A stretch of 64,000 nt of DNA from contig JAAFIP010000009.1 of assembly GCA_013297865.1 (NCBI GenBank), positions 119,114-183,113 of the forward strand. The letters are read 5' to 3'. The DNA comes from Polaromonas sp. (GTDB lineage: Bacteria; Pseudomonadota; Gammaproteobacteria; Burkholderiales; Burkholderiaceae_C). The position numbers and the translations under genes were made by a program. Under the pieces are notes generated by a model that saw only the letters and a program-made list of their open reading frames with translations, was not told where the DNA came from and made no database searches. Positions within the stretch are counted from its first letter, which is position 1. Each line of letters starts with the position of its first letter. This document shows positions 30,116 to 42,339 of the stretch, one piece after another.

Positions 30116-30625
30116 ATGTCTACACTGGCTTCTCCTGCCTTTTCGCTCAAGGACTTCCTGAGCAGCTTCATGCTGATTGAGCTGTTCAAGGGCTTTGCGC
30201 TGACCGGCAAACACGCTTTTCGCCGCAAGATCACGGTGCAGTTCCCTGAAGAGAAAACACCGCAATCGCCACGCTTTCGCGGCCTGCACGCGCTGCGCCG
30301 CTACGACAACGGTGAAGAGCGTTGCATCGCCTGCAAGCTGTGCGAAGCAGTGTGCCCTGCCATGGCCATCACCATCGAGAGCGAAGTGCGTGCTGATGGC
30401 AGCCGTCGCACGACACGCTACGACATTGATCTGACCAAATGTATCTTCTGCGGTTTCTGTGAAGAAAGCTGCCCGGTCGACTCCATTGTCGAGACGCATA
30501 TTCTGGAATACCACGGCGAGAAGCGTGGCGATTTGTACTTTACCAAAGACATGCTGCTGGCTGTGGGCGATCGTTACGAAAAAGAAATCGCTGCCAATCG
30601 CGCTGCTGACGCAAAATACCGATAA
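30116..30625 (+). CDS. nuoI: NADH-quinone oxidoreductase subunit I
   Basis: A 169 aa subunit with two [4Fe-4S] clusters (N6a, N6b). The ligand sets are [12 protein letters not shown] (about residues 62-73) and [12 protein letters not shown] (about 104-115). It links NuoG to NuoB in the electron path. AGAGGG precedes the ATG. Confidence 0.98.
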   Translation: MSTLASPAFSLKDFLSSFMLIELFKGFALTGKHAFRRKITVQFPEEKTPQSPRFRGLHALRRYDNGEERCIACKLCEAVCPAMAITIESEVRADGSRRTTRYDIDLTKCIFCGFCEESCPVDSIVETHILEYHGEKRGDLYFTKDMLLAVGDRYEKEIAANRAADAKYR

Positions 30626-30645
30626 ACCTTGTTGAAATAATAAAA

Positions 30646-31323
30646 ATGGATATCAAAACAGGTTTCTTCTATCTTTTTTCGCTGGTACTGCTGTTCGCCG
30701 CTTTCAAAGTCATCACCGCGCGCAGTCCGGTGCACGCGGCGCTGTACCTTGTGCTGGCGTTTTTCCAGGCCGCTGCCATCTGGGTGCTGCTCAAGGCAGA
30801 GTTTCTGGCCATTGCCCTTGTGCTGGTCTATGTGGGGGCGGTCATGGTGCTGTTCCTGTTTGTCGTGATGATGCTGGACATCAACACCGATAGTTTGCGA
30901 CAGGGCTTCTGGAAGCACTTTCCATTGGCAGCTACTGTCGGGGCCCTGATTGCTGTTGAAATGGCCCTGGTGCTGATGGGCGGGTTCCGCCTGGCAGATG
31001 AGCCTAAGTCCACCGTTGCGATTGCAGGCCAGGTGGCCAATACCAAAGAGCTTGGCAAGCTGATGTACACCCAGTATCTGTACCCGCTGGAGATCGCTGC
31101 CGTATTGCTGCTGGTGGCCATCATCGCGGCCATTGCGCTGACCCTGCGCGAACGCAAGGACAGCAAGTACGTAGACCCCTCCATGCAGGTGCGGGTCAAG
31201 GCACGCGACCGCATGGAAGTCATCAAGATGGATGCCACGCAGAAAGCCCAGCCTCTGGCAGACGCTGCTGCTGACAGCGCTGAGGGCAGTGCACAGGCAT
31301 CGACACAAGGGGGTAAAGCATGA
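30646..31323 (+). CDS. nuoJ: NADH-quinone oxidoreductase subunit J
   Basis: A 225 aa inner-membrane subunit of complex I with five TM helices. The conserved helix [20 protein letters not shown] is visible around residues 61-81. The C-terminal ~45 residues are a hydrophilic Ala/Ser-rich tail beyond the usual end, as in other Burkholderiales. Confidence 0.96.
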   Translation: MDIKTGFFYLFSLVLLFAAFKVITARSPVHAALYLVLAFFQAAAIWVLLKAEFLAIALVLVYVGAVMVLFLFVVMMLDINTDSLRQGFWKHFPLAATVGALIAVEMALVLMGGFRLADEPKSTVAIAGQVANTKELGKLMYTQYLYPLEIAAVLLLVAIIAAIALTLRERKDSKYVDPSMQVRVKARDRMEVIKMDATQKAQPLADAAADSAEGSAQASTQGGKA

Positions 31324-31628
31324 CCATCACTCTCGGCCATTATTTATCTCTGGGCGCCATGCTGTTTGCGCTGTCGGTGATTGGCATTTTCCTCAACCGC
31401 AAAAACATCATCATTCTGCTCATGGCCATCGAACTGATGCTGCTGGCAGTGAACATGAATTTTGTGGCTTTTTCCTATTACCTGGGCGACCTGCACGGCC
31501 AGGTGTTCGTATTTTTCATCTTGACCGTGGCCGCCGCCGAGTCGGCGATTGGACTGGCCATTTTGGTACTTCTGTTCCGCAATAACGCCACCATTGCTGC
31601 AGACGAACTCAACACGCTCAAAGGATAA
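31320..31628 (+). CDS. nuoK: NADH-quinone oxidoreductase subunit K
   Basis: A 102 aa membrane subunit (MrpC-like) with three TM helices. Glutamates in the helices ([17 protein letters not shown] and [13 protein letters not shown]) belong to the proton path. The start overlaps nuoJ by 4 bases. Confidence 0.98.
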   Translation: MTITLGHYLSLGAMLFALSVIGIFLNRKNIIILLMAIELMLLAVNMNFVAFSYYLGDLHGQVFVFFILTVAAAESAIGLAILVLLFRNNATIAADELNTLKG

Positions 31629-31636
31629 CAAGACGT

Positions 31637-33658
31637 ATGAGCGCAACTTTGAATGTTTCTACACTGCTGGCCGTGCCCTTGGCACCGCTGGCAGGCTCCC
31701 TGATTGCCGGGGTGCTGGGCACGCAGTTTGGTGGCAACTGGATTGGCCGCCGCGCCAGCCATTTTTTCACCATCCTTGGTGTACTGATCGCTTTCATCCT
31801 GTCAGCGCAGACCTTGATGGCGGTGATTGGCGGCGCGCGCTTCAATGCCACCATTTATGAATGGATGGTCATTGGCGGTTTGAAGATGGAGGTGGGCTTT
31901 CTGGTGGACGGGCTGACCGCCATGATGATGTGCGTGGTGACCTTTGTCTCGCTCATGGTCCATATCTACACCATCGGCTACATGGAAGAAGACGAAGGCT
32001 ACAACCGTTTCTTTGCCTATATTTCTCTGTTCACCTTCTCCATGCTGATGCTGGTGATGAGCAACAACATGCTCCAGCTGTTCTTTGGCTGGGAGGCTGT
32101 GGGCCTGGTCTCCTATCTCTTGATCGGCTTCTGGTACAACAAGCCCACCGCCATATTTGCCAACATGAAGGCCTTTCTGGTCAACCGTGTGGGTGACTTC
32201 GGTTTTATCCTGGGCATCGGTCTGATCGTGGCCTTTGCGGGCACACTGAATTACACCGAAGCATTTGCCAAAGCAGGTGAACTGGCCAAGCTCAGCTTTC
32301 CCGGCACCGACTGGATGCTAGTCACTGTGATCTGCATCTGTCTCTTCATCGGCGCCATGGGTAAATCAGCGCAGTTCCCATTGCATGTGTGGCTGCCCGA
32401 CTCGATGGAAGGCCCTACGCCGATTTCTGCCCTGATCCACGCGGCAACGATGGTGACGGCGGGTATCTTCATGGTGGCTCGCATGTCACCGCTGTTTGAG
32501 CTGAGCGATACTGCCTTGAGCTTCATCATGGTGATCGGTGGCATCACTGCCTTGTTCATGGGCTTTCTGGGCATCATCCAGAACGATATCAAGCGCGTGG
32601 TGGCGTATTCCACCCTGTCTCAGCTGGGCTACATGACGGTGGCATTGGGTGCGTCGGCTTACTCTGTGGCGGTGTTCCATCTGATGACGCACGCGTTCTT
32701 CAAGGCCCTGCTGTTCCTGGGCGCAGGCTCGGTGATCATGGGCATGCACCACAACCAGGACATCCGCTATATGGGTGGCCTGCGCAAATACATGCCGATT
32801 ACCTGGATCACTTCACTGCTGGGTTCGCTGGCATTGATCGGCACGCCTCTGTTCTCGGGCTTCTATTCCAAAGATGAAGTCATCATGGCTGTGAAGGCCA
32901 GCAATCTGGCGGGTTCGGGCTTTGCCTACTTTGCGGTGATGGCCGGTGTGTTTGTCACGGCGTTTTATTCTTTCCGCATGTACTTCTTGGTGTTTCACGG
33001 CAAAGAGCGCTACGACCAGAATCCTGACGCACACCACGATGATCACCACGGACATGACAGCCACGGCCATGACGACAAGCCGCACGAGTCGCCCTGGGTG
33101 GTGACGGTGCCTTTGGTGTTGCTGGCCATTCCCTCGGTGGTGCTGGGCTTCATGACGATTGCGCCAATGCTGTTTGGCGCATTTTTCAAGGACGCCATCT
33201 TTGTCGACGGCTCCAAGCACATGGCAATGGCCGAGCTGGCCAAGGAGTTTCATGGCGCAGCGCAGCTGGCGCTGCACGGCCTGATGACCCTGCCGTTCTG
33301 GCTGGCTGTGGCTGGAGTGGGCCTGTCGTATTACATGTATATCGTCAACCCGTCTGTGCCTGCGGCCATCAAGACGCGCGTCATGCCGATCTACACCTTG
33401 CTCGAGAACAAATACTACTTCGACTGGTTCAACGAAAACGTGCTGGCGCGTGGCGCACGCATGCTGGGTATGGGTCTGTGGAAGGGTGGCGACCAGACCT
33501 TGATCGACGGTGGCCTGGTCAACGGCTCATGGAAGATCATTGGCTTTTTCTCCGGCATTGTGCGCCGTGCACAGACCGGTTATATCTACCACTATGCTCT
33601 GGTGATGTTGCTCGGCCTGTTTGTGCTGATGACGTACTTCGTCTGGTTCAATAAATAA
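31637..33658 (+). CDS. nuoL: NADH-quinone oxidoreductase subunit L
   Basis: A 673 aa antiporter-like proton-pumping subunit with about 16 TM helices. Conserved parts include WEAVGLVSYLLIGFW, KSAQFPLHVWLPDSMEGPTP and HLMTHAFFKALLFLGAGSV. A His-rich cytoplasmic/periplasmic loop (HHDDHHGHDSHGHDD, about residues 462-476) is more extreme than usual and could bind metal ions nonspecifically. Confidence 0.97.
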   Translation: MSATLNVSTLLAVPLAPLAGSLIAGVLGTQFGGNWIGRRASHFFTILGVLIAFILSAQTLMAVIGGARFNATIYEWMVIGGLKMEVGFLVDGLTAMMMCVVTFVSLMVHIYTIGYMEEDEGYNRFFAYISLFTFSMLMLVMSNNMLQLFFGWEAVGLVSYLLIGFWYNKPTAIFANMKAFLVNRVGDFGFILGIGLIVAFAGTLNYTEAFAKAGELAKLSFPGTDWMLVTVICICLFIGAMGKSAQFPLHVWLPDSMEGPTPISALIHAATMVTAGIFMVARMSPLFELSDTALSFIMVIGGITALFMGFLGIIQNDIKRVVAYSTLSQLGYMTVALGASAYSVAVFHLMTHAFFKALLFLGAGSVIMGMHHNQDIRYMGGLRKYMPITWITSLLGSLALIGTPLFSGFYSKDEVIMAVKASNLAGSGFAYFAVMAGVFVTAFYSFRMYFLVFHGKERYDQNPDAHHDDHHGHDSHGHDDKPHESPWVVTVPLVLLAIPSVVLGFMTIAPMLFGAFFKDAIFVDGSKHMAMAELAKEFHGAAQLALHGLMTLPFWLAVAGVGLSYYMYIVNPSVPAAIKTRVMPIYTLLENKYYFDWFNENVLARGARMLGMGLWKGGDQTLIDGGLVNGSWKIIGFFSGIVRRAQTGYIYHYALVMLLGLFVLMTYFVWFNK

Positions 33659-33678
33659 GAAGAAGGAAAAGAAGAACC

Positions 33679-35154
33679 ATGGGATTACTCAGCCTCGCGA
33701 TTTGGATGCCGATAGCTTTCGGCGTAGTGCTTCTGGCTATGGGCCGTGATGACCAGGCACACAATGTGCGCTGGGTGGCACTGATTGGTGCCATTGCCAG
33801 CTTTTTGGTGACCTTGCCTTTGTACGGCGGCTTCAAGCTGGGAACATCGGCCATGCAGTTTGTCGAAAAAGCGCCCTGGATTGAGCGCTTCAATGTCAAT
33901 TACCACCTCGGTATTGACGGCATTTCGTTCTGGTTTGTGCTGCTCACCGCTTTCATCACCGTCGTGGTGGTGATCTCGGCGTGGGAAGCCATCACCGAGC
34001 GCGTAAACCAGTACATGGGCGCGTTCTTGATCCTCAGCGGCCTGATGATTGGCGTGTTCAGCGCATTGGACGGCGTGCTGTTCTATGTGTTTTTTGAAGC
34101 CACGTTGATTCCGATGTACCTGATCATCGGCATCTGGGGTGGGCCCAACAAGATTTATGCTGCGTTCAAATTTTTCCTGTACACGCTGCTGGGCTCATTG
34201 CTCACTTTGATTGCGCTGATTTTTCTCTATACCAAATCCGGCGGCAGCTTCGACATCCTGACCTGGCACAAGCTGCCACTGAGCAGCACGGCGCAAACCC
34301 TGGTGTTCTTTGCCTTCTTTGCCGCATTTGCCGTCAAGGTACCGATGTGGCCTGTGCACACCTGGTTGCCCGATGTGCACGTTGAGGCGCCTACGGGCGG
34401 CTCTGCGGTGCTGGCTGCCATCATGCTCAAGCTGGGTGCCTATGGCTTCCTGCGTTTTTCCATGCCGATTGCCCCCGATGCCTCGCGCGAGCTGGCCTGG
34501 CTGGTCATTGGCCTGTCCCTGATTGCCGTCATCTACGTGGGCTTGGTGGCCATGGTGCAGCAGGACATGAAAAAGCTGGTGGCGTATTCGTCGGTGGCGC
34601 ATATGGGCTTTGTCACGCTGGGTTTCTTCATCTTCAATGATCTGGGCGTGGCCGGCGGTATCGTGCAGATGATCGCCCACGGCTTTGTCTCTGCCGCAAT
34701 GTTCCTGTGCATTGGCGTGCTGTATGACCGTGTGCACTCGCGCGAGATTGCCAGTTATGGCGGGGTGGTCAACACCATGCCCAAGTTCGCAGCTTTCGGT
34801 TTGTTTTTTGCCATGGCCAACTGTGGGCTGCCGGGCACAGCAGGCTTTGTGGGCGAATGGATGGTGATTCTGGGCGGCGTCAAATACAACTTCTGGATCG
34901 GCTTTGCCGCTGCCTCGGCGCTGATCTTTGGCGCGGCTTACACCCTGTGGATGTTCAAGCGCGTCTACCTGGGTCCTGTGGCCAACGACGATGTCAAAGG
35001 CCTGATCGACATCAACGGCCGCGAGTTCCTTATGCTGGCCCTGCTGGCAGCAGCTACCTTGTGGATGGGCCTGTATCCCAAGCCCTTCACGGACGTGATG
35101 AACGCCTCGGTGGCTGACCTGCTCAAGCATGTTGCTTTGACCAAACTGAACTGA
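33679..35154 (+). CDS. nuoM: NADH-quinone oxidoreductase subunit M
   Basis: A 491 aa antiporter-like proton-pumping subunit. The segments [37 protein letters not shown] and [15 protein letters not shown] carry the key Glu, Lys and His residues of the family. AAGGAAAAGAAG lies before the ATG. Confidence 0.98.
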   Translation: MGLLSLAIWMPIAFGVVLLAMGRDDQAHNVRWVALIGAIASFLVTLPLYGGFKLGTSAMQFVEKAPWIERFNVNYHLGIDGISFWFVLLTAFITVVVVISAWEAITERVNQYMGAFLILSGLMIGVFSALDGVLFYVFFEATLIPMYLIIGIWGGPNKIYAAFKFFLYTLLGSLLTLIALIFLYTKSGGSFDILTWHKLPLSSTAQTLVFFAFFAAFAVKVPMWPVHTWLPDVHVEAPTGGSAVLAAIMLKLGAYGFLRFSMPIAPDASRELAWLVIGLSLIAVIYVGLVAMVQQDMKKLVAYSSVAHMGFVTLGFFIFNDLGVAGGIVQMIAHGFVSAAMFLCIGVLYDRVHSREIASYGGVVNTMPKFAAFGLFFAMANCGLPGTAGFVGEWMVILGGVKYNFWIGFAAASALIFGAAYTLWMFKRVYLGPVANDDVKGLIDINGREFLMLALLAAATLWMGLYPKPFTDVMNASVADLLKHVALTKLN

Positions 35155-35180
35155 TCCCAGCTGAAACTACGAGAACGCAA

Positions 35181-36668
35181 ATGATTGATAAAGCCAGTTG
35201 GATTGCCATTTACCCAGAGATCGTGCTGCTTGTGATGGCCTGCGCGATTTTGCTGCTGGACCTGTTCGTCAAAAGCCCGCGCCGCACCGCTACCTATGTG
35301 CTGACGCTGCTGACACTCGGGGTAGTGGCTGTGCTGCATGGCCTGTACGCTACGGGCGAGAACACCCTGTACGGATTTGGCAACATGGTGGTGAGCGACC
35401 CGATGGGGCACTGGCTTAAATGCTTCAGCTGTATTGCCATGGCAGTTACGCTGATATATGGCCGCCCCTATGCGGCAGACCGCGGCATGCTGCGCGGCGG
35501 CGAGATGTTTACGCTGAGCATGTTTGCGCTGCTGGGCATGTGCGTGATGATCTCGGGCAACAACTTCCTCGTGATCTACATGGGCCTGGAGCTGCTTACG
35601 CTGTCGAGCTACGCGCTGGTGGCACTGCGCCGAGACCATGCGCAGTCTACCGAAGCGGCCATGAAGTATTTCGTGCTCGGCGCACTGGCCAGCGGTTTCC
35701 TGCTGTATGGCCTGTCGATGATGTATGGCGCGACGGGCTCGCTGGATATTCCTGCCGTATCCAAAGCCATTGCCACAGGCCAGATCAAGCAGCAGGTGCT
35801 GGTCTTTGGTCTCGTGTTTGTGGTGTCTGGCCTGGCGTTCAAGCTGGGCGTGGTGCCTTTCCATATGTGGGTGCCCGACGTGTACCAGGGCGCGCCCACC
35901 TCGGTGACCTTGATGATCGGTGGTGCCCCCAAGCTGGCCGCGTTTGCCATCTGCATCCGCCTGCTGGTGGAAGGCATGCTGCCGCTGGCGTTTGACTGGC
36001 AGCAAATGCTGGTCATGCTGTCGATTGCATCCTTGCTGGTGGGCAACCTGGCCGCCATTGCGCAGACCAACCTCAAGCGTATGCTGGCTTTCTCCACCAT
36101 CGCGCAGATGGGCTTTCTGCTACTCGGCTTGTTGGCCGGTGTGGTCAACGGCAACAACAACGGGGCAGCCGCAGCCTACAGCGCGGCCATGTTCTATGCC
36201 ATCACCTATGTGCTGACGACACTGGCCACCTTCGGCATCATGCTGCTGCTCTCGCGCGAAGGTTTTGAGAGCGAAGAAATCTCTGATCTGGCTGGTCTCA
36301 ACCAGCGCAGCCCGCTGTACGCCGCCATCATGGCGATCTGCATGTTCTCTCTAGCTGGTATCCCGCCAATGGTGGGCTTTTTTGCCAAGCTCAGCGTGCT
36401 GCAGCCGCTGATTGACTCGCGCCAACCCATGATGATTGCACTGGCCGTGTTTGCGGTGGTGATGTCCCTGGTGGGGGCGTTTTACTATCTGCGTGCCGTC
36501 AAAGTGATGTATTTTGACGAGCCCATCACCGTCAGCACGGTAGTGGCCAGCACCGATGTGCGTGTGGTGCTCACCATCAACGGCGCGCTGATCCTGCTGC
36601 TCGGCCTGTTCCCCAGCGGACTGATGACTCTGTGCCTGCAGGCCATTGTCAAAACCCTCGGCAGCTAG
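35181..36668 (+). CDS. nuoN: NADH-quinone oxidoreductase subunit N
   Basis: A 495 aa antiporter-like proton-pumping subunit with about 14 TM helices. The segments [38 protein letters not shown] and [18 protein letters not shown] are typical. It is the last nuo gene and is followed after 22 bases by DUF2818, so the transcript probably continues. Confidence 0.98.
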   Translation: MIDKASWIAIYPEIVLLVMACAILLLDLFVKSPRRTATYVLTLLTLGVVAVLHGLYATGENTLYGFGNMVVSDPMGHWLKCFSCIAMAVTLIYGRPYAADRGMLRGGEMFTLSMFALLGMCVMISGNNFLVIYMGLELLTLSSYALVALRRDHAQSTEAAMKYFVLGALASGFLLYGLSMMYGATGSLDIPAVSKAIATGQIKQQVLVFGLVFVVSGLAFKLGVVPFHMWVPDVYQGAPTSVTLMIGGAPKLAAFAICIRLLVEGMLPLAFDWQQMLVMLSIASLLVGNLAAIAQTNLKRMLAFSTIAQMGFLLLGLLAGVVNGNNNGAAAAYSAAMFYAITYVLTTLATFGIMLLLSREGFESEEISDLAGLNQRSPLYAAIMAICMFSLAGIPPMVGFFAKLSVLQPLIDSRQPMMIALAVFAVVMSLVGAFYYLRAVKVMYFDEPITVSTVVASTDVRVVLTINGALILLLGLFPSGLMTLCLQAIVKTLGS

Positions 36669-36690
36669 GCGCCAGGGCTGGCACATCCCC

Positions 36691-36993
36691 ATGGGGCAAA
36701 GCGCATCTGTCTGGCTGGTCATCGTGTTAGCTTGTCTCGCCGCCAATCTTCCCTTCCTGTCCCAGCGCCTGTTTGCGCTGCTGCCCCTGCGCACTGGCAA
36801 AAACCTGGCGCTGCGCCTGGCTGAGCTGCTGGTGATGTACTTTGTGGTCGGCGGCGTTGCGCTGCTGCTGGAAAAGCGCCTGGGCCAGATTGCGCCGCAA
36901 GGCTGGGAGTTTTATGCTGTCACTGGCACGCTCTTCATCACCTTGGCATTCCCGGGTTTTGTGTGGCGCTATCTGCTCAAACACCGTAACTGA
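36691..36993 (+). CDS. DUF2818 family small membrane protein
   Basis: A 100 aa protein with three hydrophobic segments (about 5-27, 43-63 and 77-95; the last contains GTLFITLAFPGFVWRYLL). The family occurs directly after nuoN in Burkholderiales and is thought of as a complex I-associated accessory gene by position only; no function is known. The ATG at 36691 (MGQSASVWLV) fits the family N-terminus better than the longer open frame. Confidence 0.85.
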   Translation: MGQSASVWLVIVLACLAANLPFLSQRLFALLPLRTGKNLALRLAELLVMYFVVGGVALLLEKRLGQIAPQGWEFYAVTGTLFITLAFPGFVWRYLLKHRN

Positions 36994-36999
36994 AGCACC

Positions 37000-37587
37000 A
37001 TGACTACACTGAAAGAAACCCTCGTCAGCAGCGAACTCCTGCTCAGCGGCAAGTTTCTGCAGGTCAAGCGTGACACGGTCAGCCTGCCTGATGGCAAGCA
37101 GGCCACGCGTGAATATGTAGTGCACCCCGGCGCTGTGGTGGTGGTGCCCTTGCTCGATGACGGCCAGGTGGTGCTGGAGCGGCAGTTTCGCTACCCGGTG
37201 GGCCAGCTGATGATCGAGTTTCCTGCGGGCAAGATCGACCCAGGTGAAGACCCGCTGGTCTGCGGCCTGCGCGAGCTGCACGAAGAAACCGGCTACACCG
37301 CCAGCGAATGGGCCTATGCAGGCCAGATGCACTTGGCCATTGCCTATTCCACCGAAATCATCCACATCTACTTTGCGCGCGGCCTCACCGCCGGGCCACG
37401 CAAGCTCGACGCTGGTGAGTTTCTTGACGTGTTCACCGCGCCTGCAGCCCAGTTGTTCGACTGGTGTGCCGACGGCACGGTGACCGACGCCAAGACCATG
37501 ACCTGCGCCGTGCACCTGGCCAACCATCTCAGTGGCAAACGCCCCATGGCCTGGCAGTCCACGCCACGCACGGCTGGCGCCAGGTGA
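37000..37587 (+). CDS. NUDIX hydrolase, ADP-ribose pyrophosphatase-like
   Basis: A 195 aa protein with the full Nudix box GKIDPGEDPLVCGLRELHEE followed by TGY at about residues 77-99. The upstream REYVVHPGAVVVVPLLDDG and a C-terminal acidic region place it with the ADP-sugar pyrophosphatases, which split ADP-ribose to AMP and ribose phosphate. It starts 6 bases after DUF2818, so it is in the same operon tail as nuoN. Confidence 0.9.
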   Translation: MTTLKETLVSSELLLSGKFLQVKRDTVSLPDGKQATREYVVHPGAVVVVPLLDDGQVVLERQFRYPVGQLMIEFPAGKIDPGEDPLVCGLRELHEETGYTASEWAYAGQMHLAIAYSTEIIHIYFARGLTAGPRKLDAGEFLDVFTAPAAQLFDWCADGTVTDAKTMTCAVHLANHLSGKRPMAWQSTPRTAGAR

Positions 37588-37600
37588 AGGGCAGGGCAGC

Positions 37601-38101
37601 ATGAAAGTCCTCGACCTGCAGTGCCGGCATGCCCATAGCTTTGAAGGCTGGTTTGGCTCTGAAGACGATTTTCAAAGCCAGCTTGCGCGCGGCCTGGTGG
37701 AGTGCCCGCTGTGTGGTGATGTGCAGATCACCAAAAAGCTTTCAGCCCCGAGGCTGAACCTCAGCGGCTCGCGCGAGGTGGCCTTGGTGGCTGAGCCAGT
37801 GCCAGCAGACACTGTGGCCACCCCTGCAGCATCACCTGCCAAAGACCCGGTCATCCAGGCCATGATGCAGGACCCGCAATTCCAGGCAGCCTATCTGCAG
37901 ATGGCCCGCAAGATCATGGCGCAGACCGAAGACGTCGGCACCCAGTTTGCCGAAGAGGCCCGCAAGATCCACTACGGCGAATCGCCCCAGCGCGGCATCC
38001 GCGGCGAGGCTTCGCGTGAAGAAACTCTGGAGCTGCTTGACGAGGGCATCGACGTGCTGCCCCTGCCGCTGCCCAAGGCCCTCAAAGAGCCTTTGCAATA
38101 A
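37601..38101 (+). CDS. DUF1178 family protein
   Basis: A 166 aa protein with the family N-terminus MKVLDLQCRHAHSFEGWF and a CPLCG motif. C8 with C39/C42 could form a small zinc site. The C-terminal half (QTEDVGTQFAEEARKIHYGE) is conserved in the family. Function is unknown. The ATG 37601 with a G-rich ribosome site is preferred over a frame starting inside the NUDIX gene. It ends convergently, 5 bases from the ABC exporter stop. Confidence 0.88.
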   Translation: MKVLDLQCRHAHSFEGWFGSEDDFQSQLARGLVECPLCGDVQITKKLSAPRLNLSGSREVALVAEPVPADTVATPAASPAKDPVIQAMMQDPQFQAAYLQMARKIMAQTEDVGTQFAEEARKIHYGESPQRGIRGEASREETLELLDEGIDVLPLPLPKALKEPLQ

Positions 38102-38106
38102 GCTTT

Positions 38107-39896
<1,790 letters not shown>

Positions 39897-39897
<1 letters not shown>

Positions 39898-41363
39898 TAC
39901 GGTTGTGCCTTTACGTCTTCTTCCAGCGCCTCAAACTGTTCCAGTGCCAGCGCCAGATCCTCCACAATTTCAGCTGCAATGAGGTGGGGTGGCGGCAGGT
40001 TGGCGCTGGCCTCCAGCAGATCATCTTTGAGCCAGAATATGTCCAGATTCAGCTTATCGCGCTTGAGCAAATCATCATAGCTAAAGGCTTTGAAACGCTC
40101 TGTCTCATGCCGTGCGTGTCGGTTCACCGCGTTGTAGCAAGCCGTAAACTCTAGCAGGTGTTCATTATCCAGTGGGTTCTCTTTTAGCGTGAAATGCTGG
40201 TTGGTGCGCAGGTCATAAATCCACAGCTTGTCCGTATGCGCCTTCTCTTGCGCAGCGCGCTTGTCAAAAAACAGCACATTGGCCTTCACGCCCTGGGCGT
40301 AGAAGATGCCTGTGGGTAGGCGCAGCAGGGTGTGCACATCACAGGTCTTTAGTAGCTCACGGCGAATCGTCTCACCTGCGCCGCCTTCAAACAGTACGTT
40401 ATCAGGTAGCACCACCGCCGCGCGGCCATTGGTTTTGAGAATGCTCACAATGTGCTGCACAAAGTTAAGCTGTTTGTTCGATGTGGTGGCCCAAAAGTCA
40501 TCCCGGTGAATCGATAGTGTTTGCCGCTGCGCATCGCCCGCATCGGTCACCACCGTCACACTACTTTTTTTGCCAAATGGCGGGTTGGACAACACCACGT
40601 TGTATTCACCATGCTTTTTTCCCAGCGCGTCTTGCACCAGCACCGGCACTGTCTCGTCGCTCTCGCCGCCAATGCCGTGCAGCACCATGTTCATGCAGCA
40701 CAGGCGCGCCACGCTGTCTACCAGCTCGATGGCGCGAAGCGCCTCATTGTTCAGGTGCGCTAGTTGTGACGTAGTCAGCTTGTTGTTGTCGCGGATAAAC
40801 TGGTAAGCCTCCAGCAAAAAACCCCCAGTGCCAGCTGCCGGGTCACAGATCGTTTCTTTAGGCTGCGGTGCAACGACCGACACGATGGCGTTAATCAAAG
40901 GCCGTGGCGTAAAGTATTGCCCAGCACCGCTCTTGGTATCTTCCGCGTTCTTTTGCAACAGGCCTTCGTAGGCATCGCCCTTGACATCCGTTTCCAGGTT
41001 TAGCCACTGCTCTTTGTCAATCAAATCGGCAATCAGGCGGCGCAGCTTGGCCGGGTCTTGAATTTTATTTTGCGCTTTGCGAAAAATGGTGCCCATCACC
41101 CCCGTCATCTTGCCCAGCTCTTGCAGCGTGTGGCGATAGTGCGTCTCCAACTCGTCGCCGTCTTTGCTGCGCAGCACGCTCCAGCGAAACTCCGGCGGTA
41201 CCACCGAGGTTTTTTCAAAAAACGGCGCGCTCAGCCGCTCGTCTGCCATTTTCAGGAACAGCAAAAACGTCAGTTGCTCCACATAGTCGCCATAACTCAA
41301 GCCGTCATCACGCAGCACATTGCAGTAGTTCCAGAGTTTTTGGACGAGAGTGGATGCGTTCAT
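39897..41363 (-). CDS. hsdM: Type I restriction-modification DNA methyltransferase subunit HsdM
   Basis: A 488 aa N6-adenine methyltransferase. The N-terminal helical domain is WNYCNVLRDDGLSYGDYVEQ (about 11-30). The S-adenosylmethionine motif DPAAGTGGF is at 174-182 and the catalytic NPPF at 260-263. It modifies host DNA at the sequence set by HsdS. It lies downstream of a winged-helix gene (10 bases apart) and is separated from hsdS/hsdR by about 2.5 kb of inserted genes, an unusual order. Length and motifs look intact, so it should be active. Confidence 0.96.
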
Positions 41364-41373
41364 GGTGTGGGTA

Positions 41374-41961
41374 TCAATACAAAGGGCGTGGCCTTGCGGC
41401 CGCTAGTTCAGCTTGCTGTTTGGCGATGGCAGGGTCGATCATCGCAGGTAATCGGGTAAGGGCCATGCCGCGCTCACGCGCACGGCCTGCGCGCACTGCG
41501 TCAAACAAGGCCAGCATGTCATAGAGTTTACGGTCTAGTTGTGCAGCGGCTGGGGCCATGCGGTACAAAGGCTTTATCCCCGGGCCACGCTTGGTACCTT
41601 CGCCCCAAGGCCACACAATATCTTCATGGCCAGGCACGAACACGCCGTCAAACACAGGCGCACTAGGCCCGGTAGGCATGCCTTGTCCAGTAGGCAAATA
41701 CTCAGGTGCAAAACAAAACTTGGCACCGTGGATGGCAAACTCCACAATAAATGTTAGATTGGGGTTGAAGGCATTGGGCTGCTGCTTGGGATAGCCCGTG
41801 TAGTCGCGTTGCAATAAACGGCTTTCGGCCAGTCGCTTGACTGCACCATGCACTTCAGAGGCGCTCAGAAAGAGGCTTTCGGCCAAGCTCGCATAAGTCC
41901 ACCGTTCGCCGTCTAGCGCCACGATTTTGAGCAAAACTACGAAATCAGAAGGTTTGAGCAT
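41374..41961 (-). CDS. Winged-helix protein upstream of hsdM, unknown family
   Basis: A 195 aa protein. Residues about 5-70 (MLKPSDFVVLLKIVAL as start, then YASLAESLFLSASEVHGAVKRLAESRLL) have the pattern of a MarR-like winged helix-turn-helix. The rest (AFNPNLTFIVEFAIHGAKF, PVFDGVFVPGHEDIVWPWGE) matches no family I recognise. ATG at 41961 is chosen over a TTG at 41973. The 5-5-5 palindrome 8 bases upstream could be its operator. Being 10 bases before hsdM, it is likely to control or assist methyltransferase expression (inferred). Confidence 0.65.
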   Translation of the reverse strand: MLKPSDFVVLLKIVALDGERWTYASLAESLFLSASEVHGAVKRLAESRLLQRDYTGYPKQQPNAFNPNLTFIVEFAIHGAKFCFAPEYLPTGQGMPTGPSAPVFDGVFVPGHEDIVWPWGEGTKRGPGIKPLYRMAPAAAQLDRKLYDMLALFDAVRAGRARERGMALTRLPAMIDPAIAKQQAELAAARPRPLY

Positions 41962-41968
41962 CGATTTA

Positions 41969-41983
41969 TTCAAAATTCTTGAA
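41969..41983. promoter_or_regulatory. Palindromic candidate operator in the divergent gap
   Basis: TTCAA-AATTC-TTGAA, with inverted arms of 5 bp, lies in a very AT-rich gap between the winged-helix gene (minus) and the small plus-strand gene. A -10-like TATACT follows at 42021-42026 for the plus-strand gene; no good -35 is seen. Confidence 0.4.
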
Positions 41984-42063
41984 TACTGAATTTTTTATTC
42001 TAAAAGAAAATCAAAGCGGATATACTGCTTGAAGTGAATTTTTCGGCCGAACTGGAGCAATCT

Positions 42064-42339
42064 ATGGCGGCAAATCCTGGGGCCACGCAAGTGGCCCTAG
42101 TTGTTTTTGCGACTATCTCCGACAATACAAAGATGCCATCAGCAGACAAATCTCTCAATCCAAACAAACGCACGAAGAGGGATGCGCAACTTTGGGTGTC
42201 TGTTAAAACCTCGTCAGCAGTCGAGGGTATACGCAAACCGTTTGAGCAAAGCTCTAAGCAGCTAGCGGCAAAGCACGCCGAGTTTGTAAAACTTTGGAAA
42301 ACTGCCGCTATCGAATTGAAGCGGCAAGACGGTCAATGA
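42064..42339 (+). CDS. Small hypothetical protein inside the restriction-modification island
   Basis: A 91 aa protein of no recognised family on the strand opposite to the whole island. ATG 42064 has GGAG 7 bases upstream; an in-frame GTG at 42034 is the alternative. The sequence is charged, with a helical basic C-terminal half (KPFEQSSKQLAAKHAEFVKL, then LKRQDGQ), and the middle NPNKRTKRDAQLWVSVKTSS could be a strand pair. The 3' end overlaps the convergent DUF3037 gene by 7 bases. A regulatory or antitoxin-like role for the neighbouring HipA-like kinase is possible but purely inferred from position. Confidence 0.55.
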   Translation: MAANPGATQVALVVFATISDNTKMPSADKSLNPNKRTKRDAQLWVSVKTSSAVEGIRKPFEQSSKQLAAKHAEFVKLWKTAAIELKRQDGQ

